The notes under the pieces were generated by a model. It was not told the DNA's origin, made no database searches, and was given only the letters and a program-made list of their open reading frames with translations. DNA of 11,201 nt, from positions 3,191,349 to 3,202,549 of the forward strand of contig CP070790.1 of assembly GCA_020346805.1 (NCBI GenBank), read 5' to 3'. This stretch comes from Planctomycetota bacterium (GTDB lineage Bacteria; Planctomycetota; Phycisphaerae; UBA1845; PWPN01). This document shows, piece after piece, positions 1 to 8,327 of the stretch. The stretch's first letter is position 1. The number at the start of each line of letters is the position of its first letter. Position numbers and translations under genes: made by a program.

Positions 1-381
1 TAATCAACATCTGGTTCTTATAGGATCAAATCTAATTACAGTTTTTGACAAACCCGGCTAGCTCGACGGGGGGATGATCTCCTACCTTTTATACCCCTAA
101 AGGGCAGGTTCAATTCTTGTTATTCTGGTTATGTTCGGGCGATTATGACTATAATGGTCTGTTATATATGTACTTATGAGATGTAATGGTTTCTCCGATA
201 ATGACTTGCGACCCCGTAGGAACTTATGAAATTAAAATAAATATATCAGAATAATGAATATTAGATACATAATAACATAAGAGTATATTATAATAATATG
301 CTCGCATAGGTGTTAGCGGGATACGATGTAGTTGGTAAATGTAGTAAGTAAACTTCAATGGAGAAAGTGAAGGTCTGACAG
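1..381. other. AT-rich non-coding leader upstream of gltB
   Basis: No credible coding frame is visible here; short frames are broken by frequent stops. The stretch from about 225 to 300 is strongly AT-rich, unlike the genes, and could act as an UP element or melting region for the gltB promoter. It holds several ATG-rich near-repeats: GATTATGACT at 141-150 against GATAATGACT at 197-206, and ACTTATGAG at 172-180 against ACTTATGAA at 222-230. A TTCAATT loop flanked by pairable pentamers (104-120) resembles a tRNA T-arm, but the rest of a cloverleaf cannot be built. No riboswitch was recognised. Confidence 0.6.
266..294 (+). promoter_or_regulatory. Possible sigma70-type promoter for gltBD
   Basis: A perfect TATAAT lies at 289-294, in the most AT-rich part of the leader. 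A hexamer 17 nt upstream (TACATA, 266-271) matches TTGACA at only three of six positions, so the -35 is weak. Transcription would start near 301 and give an untranslated leader of about 80 nt. A second TATAAT at 150-155 also lacks a good -35. In such AT-rich DNA, chance matches are expected. Confidence 0.3.
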
Positions 382-3300
382 ATGCAACTGGCCAGGGAAT
401 TTGCCGAGAAGGGTTTGTACGAACCAGCCACCGAGCGTTCGGCTTGCGGTATCGGTTTTATTGCCAGTATGAACGGCATCAAATCGCATGATATCGTGCA
501 CAAGGCCTTGGAAATACTGGTGAATTTGACACATCGTGGGGCAAGTGGCTGCGATCCGCTGACTGGCGATGGGGCGGGTATTCAAATACAGATCCCTCAC
601 GCGTTCCTTCAGAAGGTTACCGGCGACTGCGGATTCAAGTTATCCGATCCGCACGAATACGGCACGGGCCTGTTTTTTTTACCGACCGATGCACAGCAAC
701 GCCGACGGTGTGAGGAAATGCTGGAGGCCCTGGTTCGACGGGAAGGGCAGGAATTTCTGGGATGGCGTGATTTGCCTCGCAACAATGAAGCAATCGGCCG
801 GATAGCCCGTCAGGCCGAGCCGATAATGCGTCAGATCTTTATCGGGCGCGGCCCGGGAATTGAGGATAATGCTGCATTTGAACGCAAACTGTACATAATT
901 CGCAAACAAATCGAGCGGGCGGTCCGTGAATCGGATATGGATCAGGCCGGTTATTTCTATATCCCCAGCTTGTCGCATCGGACGTTGGTATATAAGGGCC
1001 TGCTGCTGGCCGACCAGATTGAGGCTTATTATCCCGATTTGACCGATCCCGACATGATCTCCGGACTTGCTCTGGTGCATCAGCGTTATAGCACCAACAC
1101 CTTCCCCACCTGGGATCTGGCCCAGCCATTCCGATTTTTGTGCCACAATGGCGAGATCAATACCCTTCGCGGCAATATAAATTGGATGCACGCCCGTGAA
1201 GCTCTATTTGAATCGTCGCTGTTCGGTGACGACATGGCCAAGATTTTGCCCGTTATTACGCCGGGGATGAGTGATTCCGCATCATTGGATAACGCGATTG
1301 AGCTGCTCTATCACACCGGACGATCCCTGCCGCATTGTATGATGATGTTGATTCCCGAAGCCTGGCAGAACCACAAAACCATGAGCGACTCGAAAAAGGC
1401 ATTTTATGAATATCACTCATGTTTGATGGAGCCTTGGGACGGGCCCGCATCGATTGCCTTTACCGACGGCAAATCTATCGGCGCGGTTTTGGATAGAAAC
1501 GGCTTTCGCCCCTCGCGGTATATGGTGACCAAAGACGGGTACGTGATCCTGAGTTCGGAGACGGGGGTCATTGATGTCGATCCGGTAAACGTGGAGTATA
1601 AAGGGCGACTTAAACCGGGGCGCATGTTGCTGGTGGATACGGATGCCGGCCGCATCGTTATTGACGAAGAAATCAAAGAGCAGATAGCGGGCCGTAAACC
1701 CTATCGAAACTGGCTTGATAAAAATCTGGTGAAATTGACGGATTTGCCGGAGCCGGAGCGCTATCCGGGTTATGATTTTGAGACGTTGTTGCCCCGTCAG
1801 CGAGCTAACGGTTACTCGGCCGAGGATCTGCGAATTTTAATGGAACCGATGGCTGGACAGGGGGCCGAGCCTATTGGTTCGATGGGTACCGATACTCCTT
1901 TAGCCGTGCTGAGTGACAAGCCGCAACTGCTTTATAACTACTTCAGACAGTTGTTCGCCCAGGTAACCAATCCTCCTTTGGATGCAATTCGTGAAAAGTT
2001 GGTAACCTCCACCATCACCAATATCGGGCCGGAGCAGGACTTGTTCCAGGAAAGCCGAATACACTGCCATCAACTTCGTCTCGAGCAGCCCATTTTGACC
2101 AACAAGGATTTGCAGAAGATTAAGGAAATCAACATTGGTTTTTTGCGTTCGAAAAACTTGCCGGCAGTCTATAGTGTCGATGGCGGCGAAGTAACGTTGC
2201 GTGAAGCAATCGGCACGTTATGCAAGTTGGCTTCCAAGGCCGTTCGGGAAGGTTACAGCATCTTGATTCTTTCCGATCGTAATGCTGATGCCAATCTTGC
2301 CGGTATCCCCGCCCTGTTGGCAAGCTCGGCAGTTCATCATCATTTGATTCGTGAAGGGACGCGAACTAAGTGTGGAATCGTGATCGAATCTGCCGAGCCT
2401 CGCGAAGTACATCATTTTGCCCTGCTGCTTTCTTACGGCGTGGGAGCGATCAATCCTTATCTGGCATTCGAAACCATTGAGAATATGAGAAAGGAAGGCC
2501 GGCTTCGACAGGATCTCACCCGGGACGACGTTGAGCAGCGTTACATCAGGGCCGTCAGTAAGGGTGTAATAAAGGTCATGTCCAAGATGGGCATCTCGAC
2601 GTTGCAGGGTTACCGAGGGGCCCAGATATTCGAGGCCGTCGGTTTAAATCAGGAAGTTATAGACAGGTATTTCACCTGGACCCCCTCTCGGATTGGCGGT
2701 GTGGGATTGGATGTATTGGCCGAAGAAGTACGAATGCGACACTCGCAGGGTTATCCTGAACGGAGGATACCTCAGAAACTCGATTTGGATGTGGGCGGAC
2801 AATATCAATGGCGCCGCCAGGGCGAGCATCACCTGAACAATCCCATGACCATAACCAGACTGCATGAGGCGGTCCGTGAGAACAACAGGTCCAAATATAA
2901 CCGGTATAGCGAACTGATTAACCAACAGGACAGGAAGCTGTATACCCTGCGCGGATTGATGGAATTCAAAACCCTGAATAAGCCGATTCCGCTGGATGAG
3001 GTGGAGCCGGTTGACCAGATCGTCAAACGGTTCTGTACCGGGGCAATGTCCTTTGGATCCATATCCTTTGAGGCACACGTTAATTTGGCCATTGCCATGA
3101 ATCGGCTCGGGGGCAAGAGCAACACCGGCGAAGGCGGTGAGGATCCCATCCGCTACAGGGTGTTTGCAGACGAGGGGGCCCGGCGAAAAGCCCTGCAAGA
3201 GATTTCTCCCTGGGCGGCAAAGACCTTACGCAATGGTGACTCAATGCGCAGCGCCATCAAACAGGTGGCCTCCGGCAGGTTTGGGGTGACTGGCGACTAC

Positions 3301-5016
3301 CTCATCAATGCCGACGAATTGCAGATCAAGATGGCCCAGGGGGCCAAGCCCGGCGAGGGGGGACAGTTACCGGGGTACAAAGTTGACAGGTGGATCGGAA
3401 AGACCAGGCACTCAACTCCTGGCGTAGGATTGATTTCGCCGCCGCCGCATCACGACATCTATTCAATCGAAGATCTGGCCCAACTGATTTACGATCTGAA
3501 AAATGCAAATCGACACGCACGAATAAGCGTAAAGCTGGTATCGGAAGTGGGCGTGGGTACGGTAGCGGCGGGTGTGGCCAAGGGGAAAGCCGACGTGGTA
3601 CTGATCAGCGGTCACGATGGTGGTACGGGGGCCTCTCCGCTGACCTCGATCAAACATGCCGGCCTGCCTTGGGAACTGGGTTTGGCCGAGACGCATCAGA
3701 CATTGGTGATGAATGACCTTCGCAGCAGGATCATCGTTCAGGTTGACGGGCAGCTGAAGACCGGCCGTGATGTAGCCATTGCTTGTCTGCTTGGGGCGGA
3801 GGAATTCGGATTCGCCACCGCAGCCTTGGTAGCTTCGGGTTGTGTCATGATGCGTAAATGCCATAAGAACACATGCCCGGTGGGTATTGCCACACAAGAT
3901 CCGGAGCTCCGCAAAAAGTTTGCCGGGAAGCCCGAGCATGTGGTTAACTTCATGATTTTTGTAGCTCAGGAACTGCGCGAGATCATGGCCTCACTGGGTT
4001 TCAGGACCGTAAACGAAATGGTGGGGAGGGTGGACAAGCTCGATGTTCGTAAAGCTGTCGATCACTGGAAGGCTCGCGGCCTGGATTTCAGCAAGATTCT
4101 ATATAAACCTGAAGTACCGGGACATATTGGTGTGTATTTTAATGAGCCTCAGGATCATGGTGTTGAAAAATCATTGGATATGACCGAGTTGCTGAAGGCT
4201 GCCGCCCCGGCCATCGAAAACGGACAGAGAGTTTATCGATGGTTCCCAATTCGCAACGTCAATCGAACGGTGGGAACCATTACCGGAAGCGAAGTAACAC
4301 GTAAGTACGGTGCAGAAGGATTACCTGAGGATACCATCCATTTCAAATTCCGCGGATCGGCAGGCCAGAGTTTCGCCGCCTTTATACCTGGTGGCATGAC
4401 CATGGAAGTTGCCGGTGATGCCAACGACTATTTCGGTAAGGGATTGTCCGGTGGGAAACTGATTATCTATCCGCCCGAACAATCCACCATCGTTCCGGAA
4501 AGAAATATTATTGTTGGCAATGTGGCGTTGTACGGGGCCACCGGCGGCGAAGTATATATTCATGGCCTGGCCGGCGAACGTTTCTGTGTTCGTAACAGTG
4601 GAGTGCGGGCGGTGGTCGAAGGGGTTGGTGATCACGGTTGTGAGTATATGACGGGAGGTCGGGTGGTTATCCTGGGGCCGACCGGTAGAAATTTTGCCGC
4701 TGGTATGAGTGGGGGAATTGCCTATGTGCTGGATGAGGCTGGTGATTTCGGCGAGAAACACTGCAATCTGGACATGGTCGATCTGGAGGAAGTTTTATTA
4801 CCCCAGGACCAGGCCGCAATACGAGAACTTATTGTTGAGCATGTTTGCCACACTGGTAGCGAAGTGGGCAAGAAAATTCTAAAGAACTGGGATAAATATT
4901 TGCCCAAGTTCGTTAAGGTAATGCCGATTGATTATCGTTTGGCCCTGGAAGAAATGACTCAACACAAGGATCCATCAATATCGGGTATCGAACTCACAGA
5001 GGTGACCGATGGGTAA
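382..5016 (+). CDS. gltB: Glutamate synthase (GOGAT), large/alpha subunit
   Basis: This 1544-residue protein is a full-length GltB. It hydrolyses glutamine at an N-terminal amidotransferase site and channels ammonia to 2-oxoglutarate at an FMN site. C22 (ERSACGIG) is the expected nucleophile, so a 21-residue propeptide is probably removed. The class II glutaminase domain (about 22-430) shows HQRYSTNT (233-240) and CHNGEINT (254-261). A central domain follows, then the FMN/synthase domain with GEGGED (916-921), [10 protein letters not shown] and GGTGAS (1080-1085). C1154, C1160 and C1165 match the spacing of the 3Fe-4S ligands. The beta-helix domain (about 1260-1500) carries repeated G-x-x-G motifs such as YGATGG and EYMTGG. 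The ATG at 382 follows a GAAGG box (369-373), with an in-frame stop just upstream. About 21-26 extra residues near 926-950, relative to recalled bacterial homologues, are discussed as a finding. Family assignment is very secure. Confidence 0.98.
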   Translation: MQLAREFAEKGLYEPATERSACGIGFIASMNGIKSHDIVHKALEILVNLTHRGASGCDPLTGDGAGIQIQIPHAFLQKVTGDCGFKLSDPHEYGTGLFFLPTDAQQRRRCEEMLEALVRREGQEFLGWRDLPRNNEAIGRIARQAEPIMRQIFIGRGPGIEDNAAFERKLYIIRKQIERAVRESDMDQAGYFYIPSLSHRTLVYKGLLLADQIEAYYPDLTDPDMISGLALVHQRYSTNTFPTWDLAQPFRFLCHNGEINTLRGNINWMHAREALFESSLFGDDMAKILPVITPGMSDSASLDNAIELLYHTGRSLPHCMMMLIPEAWQNHKTMSDSKKAFYEYHSCLMEPWDGPASIAFTDGKSIGAVLDRNGFRPSRYMVTKDGYVILSSETGVIDVDPVNVEYKGRLKPGRMLLVDTDAGRIVIDEEIKEQIAGRKPYRNWLDKNLVKLTDLPEPERYPGYDFETLLPRQRANGYSAEDLRILMEPMAGQGAEPIGSMGTDTPLAVLSDKPQLLYNYFRQLFAQVTNPPLDAIREKLVTSTITNIGPEQDLFQESRIHCHQLRLEQPILTNKDLQKIKEINIGFLRSKNLPAVYSVDGGEVTLREAIGTLCKLASKAVREGYSILILSDRNADANLAGIPALLASSAVHHHLIREGTRTKCGIVIESAEPREVHHFALLLSYGVGAINPYLAFETIENMRKEGRLRQDLTRDDVEQRYIRAVSKGVIKVMSKMGISTLQGYRGAQIFEAVGLNQEVIDRYFTWTPSRIGGVGLDVLAEEVRMRHSQGYPERRIPQKLDLDVGGQYQWRRQGEHHLNNPMTITRLHEAVRENNRSKYNRYSELINQQDRKLYTLRGLMEFKTLNKPIPLDEVEPVDQIVKRFCTGAMSFGSISFEAHVNLAIAMNRLGGKSNTGEGGEDPIRYRVFADEGARRKALQEISPWAAKTLRNGDSMRSAIKQVASGRFGVTGDYLINADELQIKMAQGAKPGEGGQLPGYKVDRWIGKTRHSTPGVGLISPPPHHDIYSIEDLAQLIYDLKNANRHARISVKLVSEVGVGTVAAGVAKGKADVVLISGHDGGTGASPLTSIKHAGLPWELGLAETHQTLVMNDLRSRIIVQVDGQLKTGRDVAIACLLGAEEFGFATAALVASGCVMMRKCHKNTCPVGIATQDPELRKKFAGKPEHVVNFMIFVAQELREIMASLGFRTVNEMVGRVDKLDVRKAVDHWKARGLDFSKILYKPEVPGHIGVYFNEPQDHGVEKSLDMTELLKAAAPAIENGQRVYRWFPIRNVNRTVGTITGSEVTRKYGAEGLPEDTIHFKFRGSAGQSFAAFIPGGMTMEVAGDANDYFGKGLSGGKLIIYPPEQSTIVPERNIIVGNVALYGATGGEVYIHGLAGERFCVRNSGVRAVVEGVGDHGCEYMTGGRVVILGPTGRNFAAGMSGGIAYVLDEAGDFGEKHCNLDMVDLEEVLLPQDQAAIRELIVEHVCHTGSEVGKKILKNWDKYLPKFVKVMPIDYRLALEEMTQHKDPSISGIELTEVTDG

Positions 5017-6508
5017 GCCGACTGGATTTATGGAGTATAAGCGAGAGGTTCCCCAAAAAAAACCACCGGCCGAGCGGATCAGAAATTATCAGGAATTTTT
5101 GATTCAGCTTCCGGTGGCCAAACTGCGTGAACAGGGTGCCCGCTGTATGGATTGTGGGATACCCTTTTGTCATACTGGCTGTCCCTTGGGCAATATTATT
5201 CCTGATTTTAACGACTTGGTTTACCATGGTGACTGGGAAGAAGCTTTAAAGGTTTTGCATTCCACCAACAACTTTCCCGAGTTTACGGGACGGATCTGTC
5301 CGGCACCGTGCGAAGAGGCTTGTGTATTGGGTATTAACCAACCTCCGGTAACCATAAAGAACATCGAGCTGTCGATTATCGAATTGGGATTTGAAGAGGG
5401 GTGGATCAAGCCGGAATCGCCTCAGGCCCGCACCGGCAAGCGGGTGGCGGTGATAGGTTCAGGACCGGCGGGTTTGGCCTGCGCTCAGCAGCTTAATAGA
5501 GCCGGTCACTGGGTGACCATTTTTGAACGTGCCGACCACATCGGCGGGCTGCTTCGTTACGGTATCCCGGATTTCAAGATGAGCAAATACCTTATCGATC
5601 GTCGTGTCGAACAAATGGAAGCCGAAGGGGTATCCTTCAGCAGCGGTGTAAACGTTGGCGTGGATATCGACGCCGACCAACTTAAAAACCGGTTTGATGT
5701 TATCGTGTTGTGCGGCGGTTCAACCAGACCGCGAGATCTTACCATCCCCGGACGGGAGCTGGAGGGCATACATTTTGCTATGGAATTTCTCCCGCAGCAG
5801 AACAGACGTGTTGCTCAGGATCCGGATGCAGCCGGTACCAGAGGTTGGTGGTTCAGCGATTATCGGAAAGATATTCTGGCCACCGACAAACACGTAATTA
5901 TTATTGGTGGGGGGGATACCGGCTCTGATTGTGTGGGCACCTGTAACCGTCAGAGGGCCAAAAGTGTTACCCAATTTGAGTTACTTCCCAAACCTCCTCA
6001 AAACCGACCGGGACATCAACCTTGGCCTTATTGGCCGATGAAGTTGCGAACCAGTACATCTCATGAGGAAGGTATAGAGCGTTATTGGGGAATACTTACC
6101 AAGCGTTTTAAAGGAGTGAATGGGAAAGTAATCGGCCTGGAGACGGTCGGTGTAGAGTATGAGAATTTGAGCGATGGTTTATTGGGGCAAATGAGAGAAG
6201 TGTCTGGTATGGAAGAAACCTGGCCGGCGGATCTGGTGTTGTTGGCGGTGGGTTTTGTGGGGCCGGAAACGGATGGGATTATCACCCAATTGGGAATCGA
6301 ATTGGATGAACACAACAACGTTAAAACCGATCGGGATTATATGACGAATATTCCCGGTGTCTTTGCCTGTGGCGACATGCGTCGGGGGCAATCTCTGGTA
6401 GTATGGGCGATCAGCGAAGGACGCGAAGCGGCACGCGGAATCGACAAATATCTAATGGGAAAGACACATCTGCCAACAAAGGGGGCGGGCGATCTGCCGC
6501 CGTTGTAG
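5009..6508 (+). CDS. gltD: Glutamate synthase, small/beta subunit (NAD(P)H:FAD reductase)
   Basis: This 499-residue protein is the electron-input subunit of GOGAT. It oxidises NAD(P)H at FAD and passes electrons through Fe-S clusters to the FMN of GltB. The N-terminal ferredoxin-like domain has two cysteine groups: C46, C49, C54, C58, and C97, C101, C105 (CPAPCEEAC). The first Rossmann motif for FAD is GSGPAG at 150-155, and the pyridine nucleotide site is GGGDTGSD at 300-307. The C-terminal FAD motif lies in [19 protein letters not shown], followed by SEGREAA. Length matches the family (about 470-495). The ATG overlaps the gltB stop by 8 nt and has its own Shine-Dalgarno AGAGGTGA at 4998-5005, which points to coupled, near-stoichiometric translation. 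The N-terminus MGKPTGF is typical of GltD, which supports this start over the Met at residue 8. Confidence 0.98.
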   Translation: MGKPTGFMEYKREVPQKKPPAERIRNYQEFLIQLPVAKLREQGARCMDCGIPFCHTGCPLGNIIPDFNDLVYHGDWEEALKVLHSTNNFPEFTGRICPAPCEEACVLGINQPPVTIKNIELSIIELGFEEGWIKPESPQARTGKRVAVIGSGPAGLACAQQLNRAGHWVTIFERADHIGGLLRYGIPDFKMSKYLIDRRVEQMEAEGVSFSSGVNVGVDIDADQLKNRFDVIVLCGGSTRPRDLTIPGRELEGIHFAMEFLPQQNRRVAQDPDAAGTRGWWFSDYRKDILATDKHVIIIGGGDTGSDCVGTCNRQRAKSVTQFELLPKPPQNRPGHQPWPYWPMKLRTSTSHEEGIERYWGILTKRFKGVNGKVIGLETVGVEYENLSDGLLGQMREVSGMEETWPADLVLLAVGFVGPETDGIITQLGIELDEHNNVKTDRDYMTNIPGVFACGDMRRGQSLVVWAISEGREAARGIDKYLMGKTHLPTKGAGDLPPL

Positions 6509-6573
6509 TAGAATTTAACTAATCTATGTTGTGATCGGGGTAGTTCCCGAAGGAGTAAATTGTATATCGATTA

Positions 6574-6603
6574 AGAGCATTATACGCTCTAAGTCTTTTT
6601 TTT
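6574..6603 (+). terminator. Intrinsic terminator of gltBD, embedded in the rpiB 3' end
   Basis: AGAGC (6574-6578) and GCTCT (6586-6590) form a 5-bp stem with a 7-nt loop. After AAG comes TCTTTTTTTT (6594-6603), a good U-tract for plus-strand transcripts. The stem is short, so efficiency is uncertain. The T-tract is also coding DNA on the other strand: it supplies the Lys codons near the end of rpiB. On the minus strand the same hairpin lacks a strong U-run, so it is probably one-directional. Confidence 0.6.
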
Positions 6604-7074
6604 GCGGCTGCCTGGTGCGGGTGTCCTATCCATTGCTTTTTCTTCATATTCGGAGATTTTGTTAACTCTACGTTTGTGTCGACCACCGGCGAATTCGGTT
6701 TTTAACCAGACATCAACGATCCTGCGTGTGAGTTCTTCGCCGACCAGGTCGGCGGGCAAGCAGAGTATATTGGCGTTGTTATGACGACGGGACATTTCCG
6801 CGGTTAGTTCATCGTGACACAGGGCTGCGCGGATACCTCGAACCTTATTGGCAGATATCGACATTCCGATACCACTCCCGCAAAATAATATGCCGACGTC
6901 GTATCCGTCTTCAATAATGGCTTTACAGGTAGGATAGGCGGCGTCAGGATAGTCGGAGCTATTCGGAGTGTCGGTACCACAGTCCAGCACCTTATGCCCT
7001 TTGCCGTTCAACATGGCCTTGATTTTTTCCTTGGCCTGATAGCCTCGATGATCTGCTCCAATTGCTATTTTCAA
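6589..7074 (-). CDS. rpiB: Ribose-5-phosphate isomerase B (RpiB/LacAB family)
   Basis: The protein (161 residues) interconverts ribose 5-phosphate and ribulose 5-phosphate in the cytosolic pentose phosphate pathway. Visible family marks are GADHRG at 6-11 (D8, H9), the active-site loop FCGSGIG with catalytic C65, the RRHNNAN segment with H98 as the likely ring-opening histidine, and GGRHKRRV near the C-terminus for phosphate binding. It is a little longer than the usual roughly 150 residues because of a basic tail ending KKKT. The start is a TTG at 7074-7072, overlapping the upstream stop as TTGA, with a TGGAGG Shine-Dalgarno at 7090-7085. No ATG is available nearby, and the MKIAIGADH start aligns with the family. 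The overlap implies translational coupling to the tsaC-ywlE gene. Some family members act on other sugar phosphates (allose, galactose), but the CGSG loop and genomic context favour ribose. Confidence 0.94.
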   Translation of the reverse strand: MKIAIGADHRGYQAKEKIKAMLNGKGHKVLDCGTDTPNSSDYPDAAYPTCKAIIEDGYDVGILFCGSGIGMSISANKVRGIRAALCHDELTAEMSRRHNNANILCLPADLVGEELTRRIVDVWLKTEFAGGRHKRRVNKISEYEEKAMDRTPAPGSRKKKT

Positions 7075-8192
7075 AATGAAAGTTCCTCCAACCGGCAGCG
7101 TAATGCTTTTTCAAGTCGTTTTGCACAATTCTCATAAACCTCATCGCTGCCGCCGATGGGGTCGTCAATATCACTATCATCGATTCGTCTGGCCTGCTTG
7201 CCGATCACCGCAGAAATTGCTGTTACCGTATCCAGATGATGGGCGGTCATGGTGAAAATATAATCGGCCCGGTCGATTTGTTCCAGTCTCAGAGGTTGCG
7301 ATTTGTGGTTGGAAATATCGATCCCACGAGTTTTCATGGCCGTTATTGCTGGGATAGAGGCCTTTGCGTTGGCAAAAGCGCCGGTTCCCGCAGATTCCAC
7401 ATAAAATCCATGTTCGTCCAATTCATGGTCCTGGCAACCGATGCGTTCTGCAAGCATCCGGCGAAAGAGTCCCGCCGCCATCGGACTTCGACAGGTGTTA
7501 CCGGTACATACCAGCAGAATATTAACCGTAGCCAGTCGACGAATAGTCCGCTCGTCAAGCACGCCTTCTCGTAAGATTTCATAGCCGTTCCTGTTTACTT
7601 GGACGATGGTGGAAGCTTTGGCGTAACGCGTTGTACCGGCATCTATCACCAATTCCACCTTGCCTTCCAATGTGGCCAGGGCTTCATCGGCATTTACGGG
7701 AGCGTTGGACCCGGCGGGATTGGCGCTGGCAGCTACCACAGGGATAGTAGTTTCATTTAACAGATTAGACGCAATCTGATCGTCGGGGCAGCGGATGCCG
7801 ATCGTGCCTTGGTGATACATGGCTGGACCGTGCTGGGGGGAGGTATCCCGAATAACCGGGGCCTCCTCGATATTCTCCACATTGAATATCAGCGTTAATG
7901 GACCGGGCCAGGCTTTTTGGGTGAAGCGCCGACCCAGGCCTTTGAGATCGGGAACAAAACGATCTACCGCCGACCGCGCGCCGATGTGGACGGTAAATGG
8001 TTTATCCTTGGGCCGATTTTTGACTCCATGCAACCGATTCAGGGTGGCCGGATCGATGGCGTTAGCCCCCAGCCCATAGACCGTCTCGGTCGGGAATACC
8101 ACCAAACCGCCGTTTTGCAGGCAATAGGCAGCCTCGCGAATTACGTTCCAGTAATCCTTCTCCGAGTCAATTTTTAGTACCTTGGTGTCCAT
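7071..8192 (-). CDS. tsaC-ywlE: Fusion protein: TsaC/Sua5 threonylcarbamoyl-AMP synthase + LMW phosphatase (YwlE-like)
   Basis: The 373-residue protein joins two enzymes. Residues about 14-220 are a TsaC/YrdC domain, which makes threonylcarbamoyl-AMP from threonine, bicarbonate and ATP for the t6A tRNA modification. It shows PTETVYGLG (34-42), K58-N-R60 and S156-A-N158, the expected KxR...SxN active-site set. Some 10 extra residues sit between LTLIF and TIGIR (about 104-129). From about residue 222 a low-molecular-weight phosphatase starts with almost no linker. Its P-loop is C229-TGN-T233-C-R235-SPMA, and the general acid is in D344-P-IGGS. T233 rather than Ile/Leu is the residue type linked to phosphoarginine specificity in Bacillus YwlE. 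I chose the ATG at 8192 because it has a GGGAGG box and lies downstream of a strong promoter. The in-frame GTG at 8240 would lie within the promoter spacer. Confidence 0.93.
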   Translation of the reverse strand: MDTKVLKIDSEKDYWNVIREAAYCLQNGGLVVFPTETVYGLGANAIDPATLNRLHGVKNRPKDKPFTVHIGARSAVDRFVPDLKGLGRRFTQKAWPGPLTLIFNVENIEEAPVIRDTSPQHGPAMYHQGTIGIRCPDDQIASNLLNETTIPVVAASANPAGSNAPVNADEALATLEGKVELVIDAGTTRYAKASTIVQVNRNGYEILREGVLDERTIRRLATVNILLVCTGNTCRSPMAAGLFRRMLAERIGCQDHELDEHGFYVESAGTGAFANAKASIPAITAMKTRGIDISNHKSQPLRLEQIDRADYIFTMTAHHLDTVTAISAVIGKQARRIDDSDIDDPIGGSDEVYENCAKRLEKALRCRLEELSF

Positions 8193-8196
8193 CTCG

Positions 8197-8202
8197 CCTC
8201 CC
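8197..8202 (-). promoter_or_regulatory. Shine-Dalgarno that fixes the tsaC-ywlE start
   Basis: GGGAGG on the minus strand lies 4 nt before the ATG at 8192-8190. No comparable box precedes the in-frame GTG at 8240, so this site supports the shorter, 373-residue product. Confidence 0.8.
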
Positions 8203-8214
8203 GAGAGCTGTGCC

Positions 8215-8226
8215 TGATAATTATCA
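8215..8226. promoter_or_regulatory. 12-bp perfect palindrome over the -10 box
   Basis: TGATAATTATCA is its own reverse complement and covers the whole -10 element of the promoter above. A dimeric repressor could bind here, but short AT-rich palindromes also arise by chance. No second copy was noticed in the window. Confidence 0.35.
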
Positions 8227-8248
8227 ATTATGGTGCACACACTGTCAA
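8220..8248 (-). promoter_or_regulatory. Near-consensus sigma70 promoter for tsaC-ywlE and rpiB
   Basis: On the minus strand a perfect -35 TTGACA (8248-8243) is followed by exactly 17 nt and then GATAAT (8225-8220), which matches TATAAT at five of six positions. Transcription should start near 8213, leaving a leader of about 20 nt with the GGGAGG box. This is the clearest promoter in the window and suggests steady housekeeping expression of the two-gene operon, independent of the membrane protein gene upstream. Confidence 0.8.
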
Positions 8249-8277
8249 GAAATTTGCCATTTTCAATTGCCGGGTGC

Positions 8278-8300
8278 GGATTACGTATCCCAAAAGGGAT
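8278..8300 (-). other. Small alternative hairpins after the membrane protein gene
   Basis: ATCCC-TTTT-GGGAT (minus strand, 8300-8287) makes a compact 5-bp stem with a 4-nt loop, 27 nt after the stop of the membrane protein gene. The GGAT arm could instead pair with ATCC at 8281-8278. No U-tract follows, so this is not a standard intrinsic terminator. It may protect the 3' end or be chance. Confidence 0.25.
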
Positions 8301-8327
8301 GAAAACTATATCGGTAAAAGCAGTATA

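Noticed and set aside
52..128. Possible tRNA or pseudo-tRNA: TAGCTC, then a T-arm-like GCAGG-TTCAATT-CTTGT
   Set aside because: The T-arm pairs only with two G-U pairs, the D-stem has a mismatch, and neither the anticodon stem nor the acceptor stem can be formed. Probably chance.
358..378. Six-codon leader ORF (MEKVKV) ending 3 nt before gltB, overlapping its Shine-Dalgarno
   Set aside because: It has no convincing ribosome site of its own and no regulatory codons or hairpins. It is more simply part of the gltB ribosome binding region.
679..1191. Long antisense frame (170 codons) within gltB, and similar antisense frames at 2644-3198 and 3463-3939
   Set aside because: They lie opposite a strongly conserved gltB, show no recognisable domain, and are expected by-products of its codon use.
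8193..8240. N-terminal extension of the TsaC-YwlE fusion from GTG 8240 (MCTIIDNYQAQ...)
   Set aside because: The extension would lie over the promoter and leader, lacks a Shine-Dalgarno, and adds nothing resembling the TsaC family.
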